This document shows, in pieces, positions 1-4,952 of a stretch of 5,332 nucleotides of DNA. Within the stretch, counting starts at the first letter, position 1; each line of letters opens with the position of its first letter. Made by a program: the position numbers and the translations under genes. The notes beneath the pieces were generated by a model. It was not told the origin of the DNA. It ran no database searches and was given only the letters and a program-made list of their open reading frames with translations. Origin of the DNA: Akkermansia sp. (lineage in GTDB: Bacteria; Verrucomicrobiota; Verrucomicrobiia; Verrucomicrobiales; Akkermansiaceae); assembly GCA_020047775.1 (NCBI GenBank), contig JAIFNK010000082.1:1-5332 (forward strand). Reading direction: 5' to 3'.

Positions 1-276
1 GGCCGCGAGACCGCGCATCATGCGATCAAGGAGCACGCCGTCGCCACCGTGAACGACCTGCGCCAGGGGAAAATCGACCGCAACAACCTCGTCGAGCGCC
101 TCGCCGGCGACGCCCGCCTCGGGCTTTCCCGCGAGTTTCTCGACGCGATCCTCGCGAAGGGCGACCAGGAATCCGGTGCCGCGAAATCGCAGATCGCCGC
201 CTTCGCCGCTGCGGTGAGGAAGTTGGAAACCGCCAGTCCCGAGGCTGCCGCTTACGCGCCGGGCTCGATTCTGTGA
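1..276 (+). CDS. purB: Adenylosuccinate lyase, C-terminal fragment (5' end outside window)
   Basis: Frame 1 is open from the first base to the TGA at 274-276, giving 91 residues with no start in the window. The segment begins GRETAHHAIKEHAVATV, continues with NNLVERLAGDARLGLS, and ends in AAYAPGSIL. This is the pattern of the adenylosuccinate lyase C-terminal domain: a helix with R-E-x-x-H-x-x-I, then a D/N-L-ER-L-x-x-D-x-R stretch, then the closing helix. The enzyme is a cytoplasmic homotetramer that removes fumarate from SAICAR and from adenylosuccinate in purine synthesis. The signature loop and catalytic residues lie upstream, outside the window. An internal GTG at 49 is not a plausible start because the homology runs through it. 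The gene ends just before the intron remnant, and no convincing terminator lies between them. Identification is from remembered family motifs; another fumarase/aspartase-superfamily lyase is the only real alternative. Confidence 0.84.
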   Translation, partial: GRETAHHAIKEHAVATVNDLRQGKIDRNNLVERLAGDARLGLSREFLDAILAKGDQESGAAKSQIAAFAAAVRKLETASPEAAAYAPGSIL

Positions 277-415
277 TCGGCGACGGGGGAACGCTGGAGC
301 TGTAAATCGTCAGGTTTCGTTTCCGGCGGTCGCTGGGGCCGGAGCCTGCCAAGCCAAATCAGCGGTTTGAATGGGGGCAGGGAAAGCGCCGGGATAAACC
401 GGCTTGAAACAGAGA
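277..415. other. purB-intron junction region; intron 5' end not identifiable
   Basis: No gene is visible here. A short inverted repeat, TCCGGC at 322-327 and GCCGGA at 338-343 with a 10-base loop, has no following T run, so it is a poor terminator candidate. Group II introns begin with GUGYG, but there is no GTG trinucleotide anywhere in this stretch. The 3' part, from about 371, resembles the conserved ribozyme sequence that normally precedes the RT frame in this intron family, so the intron remnant probably begins somewhere between 277 and 371. Confidence 0.5.
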
Positions 416-1936
416 ATGAAAGAGTCTTACAGAGAAAACTTAGCCAGTAGCTCTGGCCACGAACCCTACGCTGGGAGCAGTAATGTTCCGGGTGTAGCAT
501 GGGGGAGTGGAGACGCAGGCCAGCCATCGAGCTCCGAAATCCATGTTTCCGTGTGCCGACCTTGTCCTGACAAGGGGAAGGCAACATCGTCCTCACCGCC
601 AAGGCAAGGTGAGGGCGGACACGGCGGAGTCACAGACCCTGAGCATGTGTCGAAGTTTCAAGCGCGAGAACCGGGAGGGTCTAACAATATCGACGGTGGC
701 AAGTCCCCACAAAGGGGATTCCAAACAGATCGCTGGTTCCACGTCTCAGACGCTAAGGACCGGATGCACGTTGTTAGGAAGTCAGATGGGTTGATATCAC
801 CTGCGAAGTCTGCGAACAAGGGCGCACCTGAAGCGTCTGCGGAGTGGATGGAGGAAAGGCACCCAGCCGAGAGGAACACCGCCCAGGCCAACCCACCCCA
901 GGCTCAGAACCGGGACAAGGTAGGTAAATGTGGACTGGAACGTGTGCGTGAAGCCGCCCGAAAGGACGGCAAGTTGAAGTTCGTTTCACTGCTTCACCAT
1001 GCGGATGTCGATGCGTTGAGTGTGGCGATTTCCGGCAAACGGGTGAACTGGATATTGGATGCGGATATAGAAGGGTTCTTTGATACGATTGACCATGAAT
1101 GGTTGATCAAGTTCCTTGAACATCGTATTGGGAATCATCGTGTCCTTCGGTTGATTCGTAAATGGTTGAGATCCGGGATCATCGAAGACAATGACTGGTC
1201 GGAGACAAAAATGGGGACACCGCAAGGAGCTGGAATCTCACCACTTCTTTCAAATATCTATCTCCATTATGTCTTCGATTTATGGATGGAAAATTGGCGT
1301 GAGAAACGCAGTAAAGGTGAAGTAATTGTCGTGCGCTATGCAGATGACTTCGTGGTCGGTTTCGAGCATCAGGACGAGGCGCAAGCGTGTTTGGAAGAAC
1401 TCCGGGCGCGTTTCGCGAAGTTTGGTTTGAAGCTCCACACGGAGAAAACGCGGTTGATCGAGTTTGGAAGAGATGCATCGGAAAGACGAGAGAAGCGCGG
1501 AGAAAAGCGACCGGAGACATTCGACTTTCCAGGGTTCACCCATCAGTGTGCCAAGACGAGGAAGGATGGTCGATTTATCATTCATCGGCATAGTAGCAGC
1601 AAGCGCATGAGATTCAAGTTGCTAGAAATTCGACTCAAGTTGCGAAAGCGAATCAACCAATCATTGGGAGAAAATGCCCGGTGGCTCAAACGAGTGGTGC
1701 AAGGCTGGCTGAACTATCATGCCGTGCCGGGCAACAGCCACCGGATTGGGCGGTTTGTGGATGAGGTGACTCGCCACTGGCTATGGACGATTCGTAGGCG
1801 TAGCCAACGAGGAAAGAGCAGTTGGACTTGGGCGCGTATGCATAAGTTAGTTCGGCGACACCTGCCGAAAGCCCGTATTATCCATCCCTATCCAGAGCAG
1901 CGATTTCGCGCTCGACTCAAGGCAAGAGCCGTATGA
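416..1936 (+). CDS. ltrA: Group II intron reverse transcriptase/maturase, internally deleted
   Basis: The product is 506 residues from the ATG at 416; the family start MKESYRE is recognisable, and an in-frame TTG at 404 is less likely. Residues 1 to about 170 are a leader translated from ribozyme sequence, as usual in this lineage. RT homology starts at GLERVREAAR (about 173). RT3 is present as DADIEGFFD (215-223), RT4 as GTPQGAGISP (267-276), RT5 as YADD (308-311, the catalytic aspartates), and RT6 as KLHTEKTRLIEFG. RT7 reads FDFPGF, with P372 where the family has Leu. The thumb/maturase X domain shows GWLNYHAVPGN (430-440), and the end is HPYPEQRF (490-497). No HNH endonuclease domain is seen. 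LLHH (192-195) joins directly to DALSVAISGKRVNW. From memory the family has roughly 110 residues between these, including APGVDG, the YIPK..RPLGI block and GFRPG. The RT0-RT2 fingers are thus missing with the frame intact. Normally the protein assists splicing and copies intron RNA during retrohoming; this one is probably inactive as an RT. The stop codon lies within domain V. Confidence 0.88.
   Translation: MKESYRENLASSSGHEPYAGSSNVPGVAWGSGDAGQPSSSEIHVSVCRPCPDKGKATSSSPPRQGEGGHGGVTDPEHVSKFQAREPGGSNNIDGGKSPQRGFQTDRWFHVSDAKDRMHVVRKSDGLISPAKSANKGAPEASAEWMEERHPAERNTAQANPPQAQNRDKVGKCGLERVREAARKDGKLKFVSLLHHADVDALSVAISGKRVNWILDADIEGFFDTIDHEWLIKFLEHRIGNHRVLRLIRKWLRSGIIEDNDWSETKMGTPQGAGISPLLSNIYLHYVFDLWMENWREKRSKGEVIVVRYADDFVVGFEHQDEAQACLEELRARFAKFGLKLHTEKTRLIEFGRDASERREKRGEKRPETFDFPGFTHQCAKTRKDGRFIIHRHSSSKRMRFKLLEIRLKLRKRINQSLGENARWLKRVVQGWLNYHAVPGNSHRIGRFVDEVTRHWLWTIRRRSQRGKSSWTWARMHKLVRRHLPKARIIHPYPEQRFRARLKARAV
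591..614 (+). other. Intron RNA hairpin within the ORF leader
   Basis: CCTCACC at 591-597 and GGTGAGG at 608-614 form a perfect 7-bp stem with a 10-base loop. It lies inside the leader part of the intron ORF, where ribozyme domain I-III sequence is translated in this family, so it is best read as a ribozyme stem. I cannot assign it to a named subdomain. Confidence 0.45.
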
Positions 1937-1958
1937 GGTAGTTCCTCACGTAAGGATC
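1926..1958 (+). ncRNA. Group II intron domain V hairpin, degenerate
   Basis: Domain V is the catalytic core hairpin of group II introns, normally 34 nt with an AGC (or CGC) triad, a two-nucleotide bulge and a GNRA tetraloop. Here GAGCC opens at 1926 and pairs with GGATC at 1954-1958. A distal stem TGAGG (1934-1938) pairs with CCTCA (1944-1948), and the bulge is C1949-G1950. Departures from the canonical form are visible. The loop at 1939-1943 is UAGUU, not GNRA. The element is 33 nt long. G1928 of the triad faces A1956 where a U normally forms the G-U wobble. G1931 faces A1953 where a C is expected. The triad AGC itself (1927-1929) is retained. The TGA stop of the RT frame (1934-1936) is inside this hairpin. 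Confidence 0.78.
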
Positions 1959-1963
1959 TGAGC

Positions 1964-1998
1964 GGGGGGCCGCCGGTAACGGCGGTTCCTACCGCAAT
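1964..1998 (+). ncRNA. Group II intron domain VI with bulged branch-point A and putative 3' splice site
   Basis: CCGCCG (1970-1975) and CGGCGG (1980-1985) form a perfect 6-bp stem closed by a GUAA (GNRA) tetraloop. The stem continues through G-U and G-C pairs between the G run at 1964-1969 and TTCCT/CC. This leaves A1991 unpaired, in the usual place of the branch-point adenosine. Seven bases further on, the sequence reads AT at 1997-1998, matching the AY intron end. Unlike domain V, this hairpin looks intact. The exact splice position is inferred from spacing only. Confidence 0.62.
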
Positions 1999-2174
1999 TT
2001 ACGCATTTCAACATTTTCCTTATCCAGAGCAAATCTCCGGTTCCAAATAACAGACACTGGGCATGGTTGTGAAGCAAGAGGAGGGGAGATCGGGTTGGTG
2101 AGAAGTGGATGCCATTTTGCTGGATTGCGATCGCGGACGGACTATCTGCCAAATTCCGGGGTGGAGCAGAATCC

Positions 2175-2235
2175 ATGCGGGAGGGGGAATGCCGGAGGAG
2201 CGGGGCTTTGGGGAGCGAGGAAGAGAAGCGGGGAT
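2175..2235 (+). other. Purine-rich tract with five G runs
   Basis: The plus strand is strongly biased to G and A, with G runs at 2179-2181, 2183-2187, 2202-2205, 2210-2213 and 2230-2233. The runs could in principle stack into a G-quadruplex, but two of the loops would be about 14 and 16 bases long, so the case is weak. It lies directly upstream of the hairpin at 2245. Confidence 0.35.
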
Positions 2236-2244
2236 GTTCCCGAT

Positions 2245-2297
2245 GCATGGAGGTCTTGTCCCCACGCATGGACTAGACGTCCATGCCCCTTATTTTT
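2245..2297 (+). terminator. Long imperfect hairpin with T-rich tail: probable terminator or REP-like element
   Basis: GCATGGAGGTCTTGTCC (2245-2261) and GGACTAGACGTCCATGC (2270-2286) pair at 15 of 17 positions around an 8-base loop. CCCCTTATTTTT follows at 2286-2297, giving the layout of a factor-independent terminator on the plus strand. A competing perfect hairpin also exists: GCATGGAC (2266-2273), loop of 5, GTCCATGC (2279-2286). No T run lies on the other side, so termination would act on plus-strand transcripts coming from purB and the intron, upstream of the 2351 promoter. It might be the original purB terminator displaced by the intron, or a copy of a dispersed palindromic repeat. The alternative pairing leaves both readings open. 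Confidence 0.5.
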
Positions 2298-2325
2298 CAG
2301 ACAGCCTCTCACCGCCACTCCTTCG

Positions 2326-2356
2326 GTGTCCGATTCCCTGGTCCGAGGTGTATAAT
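2326..2356 (+). promoter_or_regulatory. Putative sigma-70-type promoter for the DUF6288-GH110 gene pair
   Basis: An exact TATAAT is present at 2351-2356, preceded by TG. The upstream region offers only a weak -35: GTGTCC at 2326-2331 matches TTGACA at three of six positions with a long, 19-base spacer. Transcription would start near 2363 and leave an mRNA leader of about 110 bases before the ATG at 2474. The site sits just after the terminator-like hairpin and before the signal-peptide gene, a sensible position. The call rests mainly on the -10 box. Confidence 0.42.
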
Positions 2357-2473
2357 AGCGTTTGTTTTTCGCATTTGTTTGAGTCATATCGCTGGGGGGC
2401 CACTTCAGATTGGGTTGCTTTCACGCGTTGTCCTGGAAATCTCTTTCTGCGAGCCGACCCAAGAATCCGCATC

Positions 2474-3001
2474 ATGAAAAGAAACCATCAACCGTGGAGA
2501 ATCCTCGCCGCGCTGTTTTGCCTGTGGGCCATGGCGTTCGCCCCGGCATCCGCCGTCAATGAAAAAGGCGAGTGGCCGTGGGAGCTCAACCTGAATGGTT
2601 GGCATGACCGGGCCATCGCCGAGGATCTCGGCACCGGTTGGTTCTTGAACGTCGGCCCCACCGGCCTGTGCGCCCGCATCACCCACGAGCATCCCGAATT
2701 TTTCACGATCAAATACGTCTTCAAAAAATCCCCCGCGGCGGGGCTGGTCAAAATCGGCGACATCGTGGTGGGTGCGAACGGCAAGCGCCTGACTGTCGCC
2801 CACACCTTCGGCCGCGGCCGCGGCAGCCGGGGCCGCGGTGGCTGGGAAGGCCCGATGATCGACATGTCCAAGCTCATCGAGGACAGCCAGGGCAAGGACG
2901 GAATCTATCTGGAACTCAGCGGTGATCCCGCCGTCGCCGCCGAATACTACGAAAAAGCCGGTCCCGGATTCAAAGAGAATCTCGATTTCCTGTTCGAGTG
3001 A
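2474..3001 (+). CDS. Exported PDZ-like protein of the DUF6288 type, short form
   Basis: The product has 175 residues. The ATG at 2474 is chosen because it begins a clear signal peptide: MKRNHQPWR, then the hydrophobic ILAALFCLWAMAFA, with likely cleavage after ASA (about residue 27). The same frame is open upstream to 2105, but that extension is low-complexity and would bury the signal. After WPWELNLNGWHDRAIAEDLG comes a PDZ-like fold: GWFLNVGPTGLCARI (55-69), then a hydrophobic strand, SPAAGLVKIGDIVVGANGK (86-104), and EGPMIDMSKLIEDSQGKDG (125-143). This matches the N-terminal domain of PVC-type DUF6288 proteins as I recall them, which continue for several hundred residues into a helical cyclase-like domain. 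Here that domain is absent, and the chain ends in GDPAVAAEYYEKAGPGFKENLDFLFE, suggesting truncation or internal deletion. An RG-rich loop lies at 113-124. No Shine-Dalgarno site is seen. Its function is unknown; the protein is probably periplasmic or extracellular. The GH110 gene follows after 48 bases. Confidence 0.82.
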   Translation: MKRNHQPWRILAALFCLWAMAFAPASAVNEKGEWPWELNLNGWHDRAIAEDLGTGWFLNVGPTGLCARITHEHPEFFTIKYVFKKSPAAGLVKIGDIVVGANGKRLTVAHTFGRGRGSRGRGGWEGPMIDMSKLIEDSQGKDGIYLELSGDPAVAAEYYEKAGPGFKENLDFLFE

Positions 3002-3049
3002 ATCAGCGGCACCCGACCAGAAAAGCCTGCCAGCCACGTATTCGTTCAC

Positions 3050-4948
3050 ATGAGGAAATCAAAAAAAGCATTCCCGGGACCAGGGCACGTTCTGGCAATT
3101 TTCATGCTGTTGCCCCTCTCTGCGGCACGGGGTGGTGCGAGCGTCCAGCCTGAGGGCGGAATGCCCGCCGTCGAGGAGGTGTCAAACTTGTATCCGTCGG
3201 CAGAGCAGCGGGTGCTCTCGCCCGGCCATACGATCTATCATATCGATCCGGTGGCCGGAGACGATGCCAGGTCGGGACTGCGGCCAAACCTCGCCTGGCG
3301 GACCTTCCGACGCGTCAACCAGCTGCGACTTGCCCCCGGGGACCGGGTCGAGATCACAACGCCCGGCGCCTTCGACCAGACGCTCATGCTCATGGGGGCG
3401 GGGACGGCCGAAGCACCTGTCGAGGTTCGTTTCGCCCCGGGGCGTTACGACTTGCACCCCGGCCGCGCGTACCGGGAAGCCTATCAAATTTCCAACACCA
3501 ACGGCGACCCCGAAGGCCGCAAGGCTGTCGGCGTCCTGCTAGCCGGCGCGAGACACTTCCGGATCTCCGGACCCGGCGCTTCCCTCTTCTACCGGGGCAA
3601 GATGATCGAGGTATGCATTGATCGATGCGAGGACATCTCGCTGTCCGGCCTGCGGTTCGACTACCACCGGCCGACGGTTTCGGAGTTCAAAGTGGCGGCG
3701 GTCGGGGAGGGTTACGTCGATCTGCGGATTCACAAGGATTCCTCCTATACCCTCAAGGACGGAGCAATCACCTGGCTAGGCGAGGGGTGGAGTGAAACCA
3801 CCGGCCTGGCTCAGGAACTCGATCTAACCAGCAATGTGGTCAAGCGCCGGAGTAACCCGCTCAAGGGGCTGGCCCTTGAGGAAATCGAGCCGTTCCTCGT
3901 CCGCGCGCGCGGCAAGCACGACATGAAGCCCGGGCGGGTCTATCAGGTCCGCAACCCGCTGCGGGACTGCGCCGGTGTCTTCACCCGGCTCAGCCGGAAC
4001 ATCAGCTGGAAGGATGTGAGTTTCCGCTTCCTGCACGGCATGGGCCTGGTCAACCAGTTCTCCGAAAATCTCACCTTCGACTCGGTCACCATCGCTCCCG
4101 ACGAATCCGGCGGCCGCACCACCGCTGCCTGGGCGGACTGCATCCAACTATCAGGCTGCCGCGGCAAAGTGCTGGTGGAAAACTGCGTCTTCTCCGGTGC
4201 CCACGACGACGCGATCAACATCCATGGGACCCACCTGCGGGTCGTCGAGCGGCTCCCCGGTCTGCAGGTGAAGGTGCGCTTCATGCATCCCCAGACTTTT
4301 GGCTTCCTTGCCTTCAACGCCGGCGACGAAATCGAGTTTGTGCACTCGGATTCACTCGCGACTTATGGACCTAACCGGGTGACGGCGGCAACTCTGCTCA
4401 ATCCGTTCGAAATCCTGCTCACGCTTGAAAATCCGGTCCCGGACGAGTTCCGGGAGAATGACGTGTTGGAGAACGTGACCTGGACCCCGGAAGTGGAAAT
4501 CCGCGGCTGCAAGGTCTCGCGCATCCCCACCCGTGGCTTCCTGATCACCACCCGGCGCCCGGTGGTGGTTGAGAACAATGAATTTCTCGGCACTAACATG
4601 AGCGCCATCCTGTTGGAGGACGACGCCCAGGGTTGGTATGAGTCGGGCTGCGTGCGTGACATGGCCATCCGCGGGAACCGCTTCATCCGCTGCGGTGAAC
4701 CGGTCGTCCACATCAATCCCCGGAACACCGTTGCTAACAATTCGGTCCACCGGAACATCCGCATCGAGAACAACGAGTTTGTCCTCCGCGGTGTGTCCGC
4801 CGTGAAGGCCGGGAGCACCAGCGGACTGCGCGTCGCCGGCAACACGGTCCGCTCGGCCACGGAGTCGGACGACACCCGGTCCATACTGACCCATGACTGC
4901 GGCGACGTGCGGATGGAGAAAAACCTCTATCTGCCGCTGTCGGAATAA
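3050..4948 (+). CDS. GH110 family alpha-1,3-galactosidase, exported beta-helix enzyme
   Basis: The complete product is 632 residues, about the usual family length. The ATG at 3050 starts a signal peptide: basic MRKSKK, hydrophobic VLAIFMLLPLSAA (about 14-26), and probable cleavage near RGGAS. Residues 66-100 (DPVAGDDARSG, then WRTFRRVNQLRLAPGDRV) form the entry of a right-handed parallel beta-helix. Helix coils with an N-x-F/V periodicity recur through the body and are clearest at about 480-620 (VENNEFLG, IRGNRFIRC, IENNEFVLRG, VAGNTV). The GH110 signature block is WADCIQLSGCRGKVLVENCVF (from W361), followed by HDDAINIHGTH (385-395), then MHPQTFGFLAFNAGDEIEF. The conserved acidic residues D363, D386 and D387 are the candidate catalytic set. 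GH110 enzymes are inverting glycosidases that remove terminal alpha-1,3-linked galactose, from blood-group B or linear alpha-Gal structures or from galactans. Whether branched or only linear substrates are cut cannot be read here. The gene shares orientation with the DUF6288 gene and converges with a sulfatase. There is no clear ribosome binding site. Confidence 0.88.
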   Translation: MRKSKKAFPGPGHVLAIFMLLPLSAARGGASVQPEGGMPAVEEVSNLYPSAEQRVLSPGHTIYHIDPVAGDDARSGLRPNLAWRTFRRVNQLRLAPGDRVEITTPGAFDQTLMLMGAGTAEAPVEVRFAPGRYDLHPGRAYREAYQISNTNGDPEGRKAVGVLLAGARHFRISGPGASLFYRGKMIEVCIDRCEDISLSGLRFDYHRPTVSEFKVAAVGEGYVDLRIHKDSSYTLKDGAITWLGEGWSETTGLAQELDLTSNVVKRRSNPLKGLALEEIEPFLVRARGKHDMKPGRVYQVRNPLRDCAGVFTRLSRNISWKDVSFRFLHGMGLVNQFSENLTFDSVTIAPDESGGRTTAAWADCIQLSGCRGKVLVENCVFSGAHDDAINIHGTHLRVVERLPGLQVKVRFMHPQTFGFLAFNAGDEIEFVHSDSLATYGPNRVTAATLLNPFEILLTLENPVPDEFRENDVLENVTWTPEVEIRGCKVSRIPTRGFLITTRRPVVVENNEFLGTNMSAILLEDDAQGWYESGCVRDMAIRGNRFIRCGEPVVHINPRNTVANNSVHRNIRIENNEFVLRGVSAVKAGSTSGLRVAGNTVRSATESDDTRSILTHDCGDVRMEKNLYLPLSE

Positions 4949-4952
4949 ATCA

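Larger units (their letters stand above)
371..1998 (+). mobile_element. Group II intron remnant (ribozyme plus RT/maturase ORF), probably defective
   Basis: The element is recognised by its encoded group II RT/maturase, by a domain V hairpin at 1926-1958 overlapping the ORF stop, and by a domain VI hairpin at about 1964-1993 with a bulged A at 1991. The 3' boundary is placed at 1998 because group II introns end in AY 7-8 nt after the branch A, and the sequence there reads A-CCGCAAT. The 5' boundary is uncertain: 371 is where ribozyme-like sequence becomes recognisable to me, and no GUGYG lies upstream. Base composition is visibly less GC-rich than in the flanking host genes, which fits horizontal acquisition. 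The intron lies in sense orientation 3' of purB. Three signs point to loss of function: an in-frame RT deletion near 1000, an aberrant domain V, and a missing 5' end. Splicing and mobility are therefore both doubtful. Confidence 0.82.
1999..2473. other. Intergenic stretch without a convincing gene
   Basis: This 475-base stretch has no frame with recognisable protein features. The short open frames on either strand are low-complexity, Pro/Ser/Arg-rich or Gly/Arg-rich translations without plausible starts. The stretch does hold a purine-rich G-run tract (about 2175-2235), a long hairpin with a following T-rich run (2245-2297), several GCATGG/CCATGC hexamers, and a TATAAT box at 2351-2356. It also contains a 14-of-15 match (2017-2031) to the RT gene's own 3' end. 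Everything after about 2363 is probably the leader of the downstream mRNA. Confidence 0.6.

Noticed and set aside
49..51. GTG as the start of a separate 75-residue protein
   Set aside because: The adenylosuccinate lyase homology continues upstream in the same frame to the window edge.
322..343. Inverted repeat after purB as a terminator
   Set aside because: The stem is only six pairs with a 10-base loop and no T run follows. It may instead be ribozyme-derived sequence.
404..415. TTG start four codons upstream of the RT ATG
   Set aside because: The family sequence MKESYRE begins at the ATG at 416, and nothing supports the rarer TTG start.
2127..2134. GCGATCGC palindrome, resembling the cyanobacterial HIP1 octamer
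   Set aside because: It is a single occurrence in the non-coding stretch, without the abundance that defines HIP1.
1946..2269. Minus-strand open frame of 107 codons over the intron end and intergenic region
   Set aside because: Its Pro/Ser/Arg-rich translation has no recognisable domain, and it runs through ribozyme domain VI and the hairpin. It is an effect of the purine-rich tract on the other strand.
2105..2473. Upstream in-frame extension of the PDZ protein, which would give 298 residues
   Set aside because: The added residues are low-complexity and cross the terminator-like hairpin and the TATAAT box. The extension would place the signal peptide inside the protein.
2405..3049. Minus-strand open frame of 214 codons opposite the PDZ gene
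   Set aside because: It is antisense to a gene with a clear signal peptide and PDZ motifs, and it reflects the GC-rich codon pattern.
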